A stretch of 64,000 nucleotides of DNA from Sinomonas sp. ASV322. GTDB lineage: Bacteria > Actinomycetota > Actinomycetes > Actinomycetales > Micrococcaceae. Positions 41,335 to 49,183 of the stretch are shown piece by piece. The translations under genes were made by a program, and so were the position numbers. Below the pieces are notes generated by a model that was not told the origin of the DNA, made no database searches, and saw only the letters and a list, made by a program, of their open reading frames with translations. Within the stretch, counting starts at the first letter, position 1. Every line of letters begins with the position of its first letter. The stretch lies in NCBI RefSeq assembly GCF_030908245.1, contig NZ_JAVFJJ010000003.1, positions 1 through 64,000 on the forward strand. The letters run 5' to 3'.

Positions 41335-41811
41335 TCAGCTGTCTTTGCGCAGAAGCTCCCGCGCAAAGACGAGGAGTTCAGAGGCTATCTGATCGCGGAG
41401 CCGCGGGATTTCGTCCCAGTCATCCAAGAGCTTCCACAGGAGGTTTAGCTCCTTCGGCTGACCCGGGGGGAACCATCCGACTCGGAGCATCAACCTCGAC
41501 CCTTGTAGGACGTCGAGCCTCCCCTCCGTAATCTCCCGAGCCCAGTGTTTGAGGAGGAATCGTGGGGCCGCTTCATCGGCCTCGCGGGGGATACCGAGTT
41601 CTCCACGAACGGTTTCCCACAGCTCTGCGGCGTCGGACCGATCGCCCTTTGGGAGGCCCGCCAGTTCGCGAAGTGACGGGCTGTCATGCCCCAGGACTAG
41701 GAGTTCCGTGGCAAAGTCAGGCAACTCGTGAGGTGGGATGAGGCCCATCTGCTCGCACGCGAAGATGGCGCGCGCCCGGTCCCTCGTCTGGTTATCCACA
41801 GTGGAGAACAT
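41335..41811 (-). CDS. Hypothetical protein carried by cassette 3
   Basis: 158 aa, soluble and acidic, no signal or membrane segment. Recognisable patches: RARAIFACEQMGLIPPHELP, DFATELLVLGHDSPSLRELA, LLKHWAREITEGRLDVLQGS and LWKLLDDWDEIPRLRDQIAS. Helical content appears high. I do not recognise a family. The frame is intact inside a decayed mobile element, which suggests it is maintained. Confidence 0.58.
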   Translation of the reverse strand: MFSTVDNQTRDRARAIFACEQMGLIPPHELPDFATELLVLGHDSPSLRELAGLPKGDRSDAAELWETVRGELGIPREADEAAPRFLLKHWAREITEGRLDVLQGSRLMLRVGWFPPGQPKELNLLWKLLDDWDEIPRLRDQIASELLVFARELLRKDS

Positions 41812-41918
41812 AACTCGTCGAGCGACCTGCAGATCGAGTCAACCGTGGGTATCGACTGGAATCACCAGGTCCCTCAGGGGCGCGGGGTCGGTGTTTGTGG
41901 CCTGTTGGGGGAGCCGGT

Positions 41919-42008
41919 AGCCAGATACTCGAGGCAGGCCTCGTCGGTGCTGAACCACTCCTAGAACTGACCGAACGTTTTGGGGTAGTCCACGCCTGCA
42001 CGTGGCAT
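41919..42008 (-). pseudogene. N-terminal relic of an IS1595-family transposase
   Basis: From ATG 42008: MPRAGVDYPKTFGQF, then TAG, then EWFSTDEACLEYLA in the same frame. This is the start of IS1595-type transposases, whose next residues normally lead into a zinc ribbon. Similarity ends after about 30 codons, where unrelated sequence begins. Confidence 0.65.
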
Positions 42009-42091
42009 CTGAGGCGATGAATCGGCCATACCCCAGCCTGCTTCAGCTAAAGCAGATACCCCATACACATATTCTATAGCGTCCTTGTTTA

Positions 42092-42107
42092 TCGAACAAA
42101 TCTTCGA
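42092..42107. promoter_or_regulatory. LexA/SOS box upstream of the DUF222-HNH gene
   Basis: TCGAACAAATCTTCGA matches the actinobacterial SOS box TCGAAC-N4-GTTCGA with one mismatch and lies 12 bp before the start codon. It predicts DNA-damage induction. Confidence 0.68.
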
Positions 42108-42119
42108 TAGACTGGCTGC

Positions 42120-43805
42120 ATGGTCGGCATGGGGGACTGGCATTCGACGGAGCTTCGTTCGGTGGGCGGAGGGCTCGGTGATTCGCGTCCGGAAGACTGG
42201 CGCACCGCCCTTGGGAGTCTGCTTGGTGGTGGCGGGGGCCCCTCCAGTGCCGAGATCGATTCCTTCGCGTCTCGTCTCGCGATCTCAGGCGGGGTGAGCG
42301 GCCTCAGCGGGCCCGAACTCATCGATCGAATCGCGTCCCTTGAGCGACTGAAGGCCTCGGCCGCAGCAGAGCAGGCGCGGATCCAAGTGGAGTTCGCCGA
42401 GCTGTGTGAGGCGGGGATGGATCCCCGGGCCGCCTCGCTTGAGAGCAAGACCGGGCGGAGTGAGTCGAGGGCTCGAGAACGCTCCGTAGCCGCTCAGGTC
42501 GCCCTTGCGCGGGGGGTCTCGCCGGCACGGGGATCGAGACTTCTGGCTGCGGCGAAGAGGCTCGTGGGCGAGATGCCCCACACCTTCGCGGCGTTCGGGG
42601 CCGGGCGGCTCAACGAGGACCGCGCGATCTGCGTGGCCGAGGGCGTCGAGGTGCTTTCACCGGCTGCCCGCGGCGTGGTCGATGAGGATCTCTGTCAGGA
42701 TCCCCGGCGCCTCGAGGGCTTGGGCGATCGAGGTGTCCAGGACGCCGTGCGTGCGTCCGTGGATGCGATTGACGACGGCGCGGCCCTTGCCCGAGTGCGG
42801 AAGGCCGAGTCGGCTCGCCGCGTGACGATCCGACGGCTTCCGGATTCGATGGCTCAACTTACTGCGATCCTTCCGGTCGCGCAGGCCGCCGCCGCGGGTG
42901 GCGCTCTTCGGCGCGCCGCGACCGAGGCAAAGGCACGTGGGGATGATCGGACGGCCGGACAAGTCGCGGCCGACACTCTTGTTGAGCGCGTGACCGGCCA
43001 AGCCAGAGCCGATGCAGTGCCGCTTCGGGTAGGGCTCGTGATGACGGACTGTTCCCTGTTCGGAGGCGGTCGCGAACCCGCCCTCCTCGAGGGGTACGGG
43101 ACCATTACCGCGGCAGAGGCCCGGGGGATGGTCGCCGCCACGGCTCGGGGCGGAGTTGGGATGCGCGGCAGATCTGGCGATGGGTCGGGCCGCGGCTCCC
43201 TGTCGGGTGCAGGTGGTGCGTTGGGTGCCGGTGGTGCGTTGGGCGCCGGTGGTGCATCCGGCGCCGGTGGTGCATTGGGTACCGATGGTGCGTTGGGTGT
43301 CGTTGGTGCGTCGGGAGCCGGTGGTGGAATGGGTGATGCCGGTTCTACGGCAGGTGCTCCCGGAACAGGCCCCGGGGCCGCGGCGTTCGCAGGCGTGTGG
43401 CTGAGGCGTCTTTTCCTTGATCCGTCGGCGGGCGAGCTTGCCGCAATGGATTCGAGATCGAGGCTGTTTCCTCGCGCGTTGGCCGACCTCATCAGAATCC
43501 GCGATCAGGTCTGCCGCACCCCGTACTGCGATGCTCCTATCCGCCACATCGATCATGTCGTTCCGGTCGCCGTCGGCGGTGAGACCAGCGCTGAAAACGG
43601 CCAAGGTCTCTGTGAAGCCTGCAACTACGCCAAGGAATCGCCCGGCTGGGAAAGAGCGGTGGTTGGCGTTCGCGATGACGATCGAGATGTCACGCATGGG
43701 GACATTCTCACCGTCACTCCAACGGGCCACGAATACTACTCGCCACCGGTCAAGCTCCCAGGGTCGGTGCTTAGGAAGAATGGTCGCTTGCGCCGGGCGA
43801 GCTGA
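42120..43805 (+). CDS. DUF222 / HNH endonuclease (13E12 repeat family)
   Basis: 561 aa. DUF222 covers about residues 55-330 (LIDRIASLERLKASAAAEQA, FAELCEAGMDPRAASLES, FAAFGAGRLNEDRAICVAEG). The C-terminal HNH nuclease domain has VCRTPYCDAPIRHIDHVVPV, AVGGETSAENGQGLCEACN, with the Cys pairs and His-Asn-His in place. Between them is a Gly/Ala-rich insert (about 355-420) of GALGAGG-type repeats. These proteins occur in many copies in actinobacteria; the mycobacterial 13E12 family is known to be partly LexA-controlled. An SOS box precedes this gene. It adjoins the tandem cassette array. Biological role is not established. Confidence 0.88.
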   Translation: MVGMGDWHSTELRSVGGGLGDSRPEDWRTALGSLLGGGGGPSSAEIDSFASRLAISGGVSGLSGPELIDRIASLERLKASAAAEQARIQVEFAELCEAGMDPRAASLESKTGRSESRARERSVAAQVALARGVSPARGSRLLAAAKRLVGEMPHTFAAFGAGRLNEDRAICVAEGVEVLSPAARGVVDEDLCQDPRRLEGLGDRGVQDAVRASVDAIDDGAALARVRKAESARRVTIRRLPDSMAQLTAILPVAQAAAAGGALRRAATEAKARGDDRTAGQVAADTLVERVTGQARADAVPLRVGLVMTDCSLFGGGREPALLEGYGTITAAEARGMVAATARGGVGMRGRSGDGSGRGSLSGAGGALGAGGALGAGGASGAGGALGTDGALGVVGASGAGGGMGDAGSTAGAPGTGPGAAAFAGVWLRRLFLDPSAGELAAMDSRSRLFPRALADLIRIRDQVCRTPYCDAPIRHIDHVVPVAVGGETSAENGQGLCEACNYAKESPGWERAVVGVRDDDRDVTHGDILTVTPTGHEYYSPPVKLPGSVLRKNGRLRRAS

Positions 43806-43896
43806 CACCGGCGTGCGGGCTGAGGCCCTGGGTGCGGGCTGGCGCCCTGGGTGCGGGCTGGCGCCCTGGTCCCGTCCGTGCCAAGCTCGTTGCCGC

Positions 43897-44325
43897 CTAC
43901 CTTGTGTCCAGGTCCTCGAACACGAGGAATGTCTGCGTGTCTAGGACGCCCGGCATGTTCTGGAGCTGGTCGAACACGACGCGGCGGAGGTCCGTGTTGT
44001 CGACGGCCCGCACGAGGAGGATGACGTCGAAGTCGCCGCCGACGAGCGCGATGTGGTGCACCTCGGGTATCGCTTTGAGCTGTTCTCGCAGTTCGCGCCA
44101 CGAGTGCTGCCGCACCTTGAGGGTTACGTAGGCGCTCGACCGTAGCCCCGCCTTGAGCGGGTCCACGAGGGCCGTGTACTTCGTGATGATCCCCTGTTCC
44201 TGGAGCTTCGCGATGCGGTTGTACGCGTGCGCTCGCGAGACGTGCACGTTCTCGGCGATGGTCGTGACGGATCGGCGGGCGTCCTCGGTGAGCTGGGCAA
44301 GGATGGCGCGGTCCACATCGTCCAC
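43897..44325 (-). CDS. Lrp/AsnC-family regulator of the 2-oxoacid dehydrogenase operon
   Basis: 142 aa. N-terminal helix-turn-helix: VDRAILAQLTEDARRSVTTI, AENVHVSRAHAYNRIAKLQE. C-terminal RAM domain: VYVTL-type strand (SSAYVTLKVRQHSWRELREQ) and VGGDFDVILLVRAVDNTDLR. The GTG at 44325 lies 5 nt after AGGAGG, so longer in-frame starts are rejected. It is divergent from the E1-alpha gene with 149 bp between, the arrangement of BkdR-type regulators that respond to branched-chain amino acids (inference). Confidence 0.88.
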   Translation of the reverse strand: MDDVDRAILAQLTEDARRSVTTIAENVHVSRAHAYNRIAKLQEQGIITKYTALVDPLKAGLRSSAYVTLKVRQHSWRELREQLKAIPEVHHIALVGGDFDVILLVRAVDNTDLRRVVFDQLQNMPGVLDTQTFLVFEDLDTR

Positions 44326-44474
44326 GGGGCCTCCTGTGATCTGGGTCATTCTTGGGCTTTTGTCTATAGATTCTGGCTCGATGGTTCCAAAATTCCAAGA
44401 TTCGGGGGAGTTCTGGATACGAAAGACCTTGGGAATTGATACTTGTGTCAACACACATGCTGCGAGGAGGCATC

Positions 44475-45659
44475 ATGACCATTCCCGCGGAGGCCCAAGA
44501 GGCCGTCAAGCGCTTCGGGATCAGCATCGAGGACTACATGCTCCCGGTGCACGGCCAGATCCAGATCCTCTCCGAGGACGGAACGATGCTGCCCGAGGAG
44601 CAGCGAGGCTCAAGCCCCGGGCACCAATACCCCGTCCCGAGCGACAGCGAACTGCTCGAGGCCTACCGGCAGCTCGTCATCGGCCGCCGCGTCAACGACC
44701 AGAACTCCGCGCTCGTACGTCAGGGCCGCCTCGCGGTCTACCCGTCGAGCCACGGCCAGGAGGCCTGCCAAGTCGCGGCCGCGCTCTGTCTGCGCGATGG
44801 CGACTGGATGTTCCCCACGTACCGCGACTCGGTGGCCGTCATGACCCGCGGCGTCGACCCCGTCGAGACGATGACGCTCTTCCGCGGCGACTGGCACGGC
44901 GGCTACGATCCCCACGCGCACAAAGTCGGCATCCAAAGCACCCCGCTCACCACTCAGCTCCTGCACGCCGTCGGCGTCGCCCACGCCGCGAAGCTCCGGG
45001 GCGAGGACACCGTGGTGCTCGCGATGTGCGGCGACGGCGCCACGAGCGAGGGCGACTTCCACGAGGCCCTCAACTTCGCCGCCGTCTTCCATCTCCCGGT
45101 CGTCTTCTTCATCCAGAACAACCAGTACGCGATCTCGGTACCGCTCGCGCACCAGACAGTTGCGCCGTCGCTCGCCCACAAGGCGGTCGGCTACGGCATG
45201 GCCGGGGAGCGCGTCGACGGCAACGACATTGTCGCGCTCCTGGCTGTCCTCGACCGCGCCGTGACGCTCGCCCGCGCGGGGTCGGGCCCGCTCCTCGTCG
45301 AGGCGAACACGTACCGCATGCAGGCCCACACGAACGCCGACGACGCGACCCGCTACCGCAACCAGGCCGAGGTCGAAGCGTGGGCGGCCAAGGACCCGCT
45401 CAACCGCATGCGGCACTACCTCCGCTCGACGGGGCATCTCACGGACGACGCCGAGACCGCCTTCGCGGGTGACGCCGAGGACATCGCCCAGCAGCTCCGC
45501 GACGGACTCAACGCGGAGCCGAGGCTCGATCCGCAGGACCTGTTCCGCCACGTCTTCACCGAACCCACCCCCCAGCTGCGCGAGCAGGCCGCCTTCCTCC
45601 GTGACGAGCTGGCCCGCGACGAGCAGTCCGCCCTCAGCCTGGGCCGAGAGGAGCACTGA
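44475..45659 (+). CDS. 2-oxoacid dehydrogenase E1 component, alpha subunit
   Basis: 394 aa. Thiamine diphosphate-dependent decarboxylase subunit of a branched-chain 2-oxoacid or pyruvate dehydrogenase complex. The ThDP motif is AMCGDGATSEGDFHEALNFA, ending in FFIQNNQYA. VYPSSHGQEACQVAAALCLR, MFPTYRDSVAVMTRGV and TYRMQAHTNADDATRYR (phosphorylation-loop region) are typical. GAGGAGG precedes ATG 44475. It is first in an operon with E1 beta and E2; no E3 gene follows, so lipoamide dehydrogenase must be encoded elsewhere. The adjacent Lrp gene favours branched-chain substrates. Confidence 0.92.
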   Translation: MTIPAEAQEAVKRFGISIEDYMLPVHGQIQILSEDGTMLPEEQRGSSPGHQYPVPSDSELLEAYRQLVIGRRVNDQNSALVRQGRLAVYPSSHGQEACQVAAALCLRDGDWMFPTYRDSVAVMTRGVDPVETMTLFRGDWHGGYDPHAHKVGIQSTPLTTQLLHAVGVAHAAKLRGEDTVVLAMCGDGATSEGDFHEALNFAAVFHLPVVFFIQNNQYAISVPLAHQTVAPSLAHKAVGYGMAGERVDGNDIVALLAVLDRAVTLARAGSGPLLVEANTYRMQAHTNADDATRYRNQAEVEAWAAKDPLNRMRHYLRSTGHLTDDAETAFAGDAEDIAQQLRDGLNAEPRLDPQDLFRHVFTEPTPQLREQAAFLRDELARDEQSALSLGREEH

Positions 45660-46723
45660 TGAGCACGGTAGCCGAGGCTGCCGCCGCACGGGCGGCCGCC
45701 GCAGCAGGCCCCGAGGCCGTGACCTTCGCGAAGGCGCTCACCACCGCGATGGCCGATGCAATGCGCGCGGACGACGGCGTCGTCGTCTTCGGCGAGGACG
45801 TCGCCAAGCTGGGCGGCGTCTTCCGCATCACGGACGGGCTCAACGCCGAGTTCGGCGAGCAACGCTGCTTCGACACGCCGCTCGCGGAATCCGGAATCGT
45901 CGGCATGGCGCTCGGCATGGCGATGAACGGCATGCGCCCCGTGGTCGAGATGCAGTTCGACGCGTTCGCGTACCCCGCGTTCGAGCAGATCGCGAGCCAC
46001 GTGGCCAAGATGCACAACCGGACGCGCGGCCGCGTGACGTTGCCCATGGTCATCCGCGTCCCGTATTCGGGCGGGATCGGCGGCGTCGAACACCACTGCG
46101 ACTCGTCCGAGGCCTACTACGCCCACACTCCGGGGCTCAAGGTCTTCACGCCGTCGAGCGTCGCGGACGCGTACTGGCTGCTTCGCGAGGCCATCGCGAG
46201 CGACGACCCTGTCGTCTTCATGGAGCCTAAGAAGCTCTACTGGTCGAAGGAGGCCGTGGACCTCGAGGCGCTGCGTGCTGACTTTGAGGCGACCAACGTC
46301 GAGGCCAGCCGAAAGGGCGAGGGCCGCGCCGCCGTCGTCCGTCCGGGCGCGGACGCGACGATCATCGCGTACGGGCCCTCGGTCCCGCCCGCGCTCGCCG
46401 CGGCCGAAGCCGCATCCGCCGAGGGTCGCTCGGTCGAGGTCGTGGACCTGCGCACGATTGTGCCGTTCGACGACGAGACCGTGTGCGCATCGGTGCGCAA
46501 GACGGGCCGCGTCGTCGTCGTCGCGGAGGCCCAAGGGTTCGCGTCGGTCGCGTCGGAGGTCACGGCGCGCGTGCAGGAGCGCTGCTTCCATTCGCTCGCC
46601 GCGCCGGTGCGTCGCGTGACCGGCTTCGACATCCCGTTCCCGCCGCCCAAGCTTGAGCACTGGTATCTGCCGGGGGTCGACCGCATCCTCGACGCCCTCG
46701 ACGAGCTCCAGTGGGAGGACTGA
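45659..46723 (+). CDS. 2-oxoacid dehydrogenase E1 component, beta subunit
   Basis: 354 aa. Pairs with the alpha subunit; ThDP pyrophosphate-binding face and lipoyl-site access. Motifs: VVVFGEDVAKLGGVFRITDG, ERCFDTPLAESGIVGMALGM in its local form (QRCFDTPLAESGIVG), MQFDAFAYPAFEQIASHVAK, VIRVPYSGGIGGVEHHCDSS, and C-terminal VVDLRTIVPFDDETV. ATG overlaps the E1-alpha stop by one base (TGATG), and its own stop overlaps E2 in the same way. Confidence 0.93.
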   Translation: MSTVAEAAAARAAAAAGPEAVTFAKALTTAMADAMRADDGVVVFGEDVAKLGGVFRITDGLNAEFGEQRCFDTPLAESGIVGMALGMAMNGMRPVVEMQFDAFAYPAFEQIASHVAKMHNRTRGRVTLPMVIRVPYSGGIGGVEHHCDSSEAYYAHTPGLKVFTPSSVADAYWLLREAIASDDPVVFMEPKKLYWSKEAVDLEALRADFEATNVEASRKGEGRAAVVRPGADATIIAYGPSVPPALAAAEAASAEGRSVEVVDLRTIVPFDDETVCASVRKTGRVVVVAEAQGFASVASEVTARVQERCFHSLAAPVRRVTGFDIPFPPPKLEHWYLPGVDRILDALDELQWED

Positions 46724-48249
46724 TGACGCGCGAATTCCTGCTGCCGGACCTGGGCGAGGGCCTCACCGAGGCGGAGCTCGTGCGCTGGCTCGTGGCCGTT
46801 GGAGACTCCGTGGCCGTGGACCAGCCGGTCGTCGAGGTGGAGACGGCCAAGGCCATCGTCGAGGTGCCCTCGCCGTTCGCCGGGGTCGTTGCCGTGCTGC
46901 ACGGACAGCCCGGCGAGACGCTCGACGTCGGCCGGCCCCTCATCAGCATCGCGGAGGTCGGGTCGCCTGCTGCCGAGGTCGGGTCGGGTGGCGCCGAGGT
47001 CGGGGCGCTCGCTGCCGAGGTCGGGTCGGGTGGCGCGGAGGTCGGGTCGCCTGCTGCCCGAGCGTACAGAACCGAGGAGCGCGCGGGGACAACGGCCCCG
47101 CAAGCAGCCGCCGCTTCCGGGTCCGGCAACGTCCTGATTGGCTACGGCACGTCGGGGTCCGCGACGGGCGGGAGGACTCGACGCCGCAAGGGCCTCGTGT
47201 CCGCCTCGGGCGGGGCGCCCTCCGCGACCGCTGAGGCGAGCGCCCCCGTGGAAGCCATCCGCGTTGTGTCACCGCTCGTGCGCAAGGCGGCCCGCGAACT
47301 CGGCGTCAGCCTGCATTCGCTGAGGGGTTCTGGGCCGGATGGGCTCATCATGCGTCGGGACGTCGAGCACGCAGCACAGGCCCCGATCTCGGCGGCAGGG
47401 GCCGCGATCTCGGCGGCAGGGGCCGCGATCTCGGCGGCAGGGGCCCCGATCTCGGCGGCACGGGCCCCGATCTCGGCCGCAGGGGCCGCGATCTCGGCGG
47501 CAGGGGCCCCGATCTCGGCAGCGGTGGACGCCGTCACGGGCCTCGGCATCGCATCGCGCGTGCCCATTCGCGGGGTGCGCAAGGCCGTCGCGCAGGCGAT
47601 GACCCGAAGCCGCGCCGAGATTCCCGAGGCGACCGTGTGGGTCGACGCCGACGCAACCGAACTCGTCGAGCTCCGCGCCGATCTCAAGCGGCGAGACCCC
47701 GAGAACACTCCGAGCCTGCTCGCGTTCATCGCGCGGTTCGTCGTCGCGGGCCTCGCGAAGTTCCCCGAGCTCAACACCCGCATCGAGACGGCGGCCGACG
47801 GCGGCCAGGAGATCGTCGCGTTCGACGGCGTGAACCTCGGATTCGCTGCCCAGACCGAGCGCGGTCTGGTCGTCCCGAGCATCCGCGGGGCGCACGGGCT
47901 CAGCGCCCGAGCCCTCGATGCGGAGCTCAGGCGGCTCACCGCCGTCGCCCGCGACGGGAAGGCGACGCCGGCGGATCTGAGCGGCAGCACGTTCACGCTC
48001 AACAACTACGGCGTGTTCGGGGTAGACGGCAGCGCGGCGATCATCAACTACCCGGAGGCGGCGATCCTCGGCGTCGGCCGGATCGTGGACCGGCCCTGGG
48101 CGGTCGACGGCGCGCTCGCCGTGCGCAAGGTCGTCGAACTCACGCTCGTGTTCGACCACCGGGTGTGCGACGGCGGAACTGCAGGAGGCTTCCTGCGGTA
48201 CGTCGCGGACGCCATCGAACACCCGGGCAGCATCCTCGCTGACCTCTGA
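46723..48249 (+). CDS. 2-oxoacid dehydrogenase E2 acyltransferase with expanded linkers
   Basis: 508 aa. Lipoyl domain at about residues 1-78 with the lipoylated Lys in VEVETAKAIVEVPSP. The peripheral subunit-binding domain is near 185-220 (VSPLVRKAARELGVSLHSLR). The C-terminal acyltransferase domain (about 275-508) has IRGVRKAVAQAMTRSRAEIP, GVNLGFAAQTERGLVVPSIR and catalytic LVFDHRVCDGG. Both linkers are repeat-expanded: EVGSPAAEVGSGGA-type units and ISAAGAA units (47386-47523). Such Ala/Pro linkers normally act as flexible lipoyl swinging arms, so variable length may be tolerated. Confidence 0.92.
   Translation: MTREFLLPDLGEGLTEAELVRWLVAVGDSVAVDQPVVEVETAKAIVEVPSPFAGVVAVLHGQPGETLDVGRPLISIAEVGSPAAEVGSGGAEVGALAAEVGSGGAEVGSPAARAYRTEERAGTTAPQAAAASGSGNVLIGYGTSGSATGGRTRRRKGLVSASGGAPSATAEASAPVEAIRVVSPLVRKAARELGVSLHSLRGSGPDGLIMRRDVEHAAQAPISAAGAAISAAGAAISAAGAPISAARAPISAAGAAISAAGAPISAAVDAVTGLGIASRVPIRGVRKAVAQAMTRSRAEIPEATVWVDADATELVELRADLKRRDPENTPSLLAFIARFVVAGLAKFPELNTRIETAADGGQEIVAFDGVNLGFAAQTERGLVVPSIRGAHGLSARALDAELRRLTAVARDGKATPADLSGSTFTLNNYGVFGVDGSAAIINYPEAAILGVGRIVDRPWAVDGALAVRKVVELTLVFDHRVCDGGTAGGFLRYVADAIEHPGSILADL
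47386..47523 (+). repeat. 21-bp in-frame minisatellite in the E2 linker
   Basis: Six 21-bp units and a partial seventh encode ISAAGAA/ISAAGAP/ISAARAP. Units differ by one or two bases. A second array of 21-bp units encoding EVGSPAA/EVGSGGA lies in the preceding linker (about 46955-47055). Confidence 0.85.
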
Positions 48250-48316
48250 AGCGCGTGGCAGAATCGGACCCACAGTCGGAACGGCTGGCTAGTCTCGAAA
48301 GTTAGGACATGGCGCG

Positions 48317-49132
48317 ATGGCTCAATGGCGCGACCTTGGCGGAGACACGTACACGCTCAGCCTTGAGCCACTTCGGCTCAACGTCGGGCTCGTGATCGGG
48401 ACCGACCGGGCTCTCGTGATCGACACGGGTGAGGGACCGCGTCAGGCGCGGGAGATCCTTGACGCCGTGAGGGAGAAGACGCAGCTGCCGCTCGTCGTCG
48501 TCAACACGCACGCGCACTACGACCACTTCTTCGGCAACGCCGTGTTCCGCGCGGCCGGGGCCACCGAATTCTGGGCGCACGAGAATGCGGCGGCGACGAT
48601 CGCGACCGCCGGCGACGGTGCCCGCGCGGAGGTGGCGGGCCGAGAGCCCGAGATGGCGTCTGGCGAGGGCGAGGATGCCGAGATCGTTGTTCCCCAGGCG
48701 ATCGTGCGGGAGCAGCCGGTGCTCGTTGACCTCGGGGGACAGAGCGTCACGCTCTTCTACCTCGGGCGCGGACACACGGACGGCGACCTCCTCGTCGGTA
48801 CTCCCTCGGCCCTTTTCAGCGGCGACCTCGTCGAAGAAGGCGCCTACCCCGAGTTCGGCGATTCGTACCCCGAGGAGTGGGCAGACGTCCTCCGGCATGT
48901 CTCGGCGCTGCGACATCGGTACGAGCACCTTGTGCCCGGCCACGGTGAACAGTGCACGGATGCCACCGTGCGGACCATGGCCGAGACCATGGCGATGGCC
49001 GTCCGCTCCGCGCGCCAGGCCACGCGCGAATCGCCGAACGACGCGACGAAGGCCATCCCGATCCTCCCCTACGGGCCGGAGCAGTCGAGGCTGTTCATCT
49101 CGCGCCTCAAGGCGGCCCACAGCCTGCACTAG
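48317..49132 (+). CDS. MBL-fold metallo-hydrolase
   Basis: 271 aa. The metal motif H-x-H-x-D-H is in VVNTHAHYDHFFGNAVF (about residues 60-67); further ligands lie in LGRGHTDGDLLV, LFSGDLVEEGAYPEFGDSYP and HLVPGHGEQC. Size and motifs fit the glyoxalase II/beta-lactamase-like hydrolase superfamily. Substrate cannot be assigned. It is a single gene between the E2 gene and the MinD-like gene. Confidence 0.88.
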   Translation: MAQWRDLGGDTYTLSLEPLRLNVGLVIGTDRALVIDTGEGPRQAREILDAVREKTQLPLVVVNTHAHYDHFFGNAVFRAAGATEFWAHENAAATIATAGDGARAEVAGREPEMASGEGEDAEIVVPQAIVREQPVLVDLGGQSVTLFYLGRGHTDGDLLVGTPSALFSGDLVEEGAYPEFGDSYPEEWADVLRHVSALRHRYEHLVPGHGEQCTDATVRTMAETMAMAVRSARQATRESPNDATKAIPILPYGPEQSRLFISRLKAAHSLH

Positions 49133-49183
49133 CGCCTGCCGCCTGGACTAGAGTTACCAGCGGTCGGGTACGAAAGGGGCGGG

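Larger units (their letters stand above)
41248..42064. mobile_element. TIR-bounded cassette 3 with IS1595-like relic
   Basis: 817 bp with inverted termini (41248-41271 and 42041-42064) and perfect 8-bp duplications ACACATAT (41240-41247 and 42065-42072). Inside, on the minus strand, are the first ~30 codons of an IS1595-type transposase and a hypothetical gene. The transposase start is about 33 bp from the right terminus, a normal distance for an IS, which ties the whole array to this family. 41812-41918 contains nothing I recognise. Confidence 0.78.

Noticed and set aside
40128-42072. Integron attC sites as an explanation of the 56-bp palindromes
   Set aside because: Each palindrome divides exactly into TIR + 8-bp duplication + TIR, the target duplication is constant, an IS1595 start is inside, and no integrase is seen.
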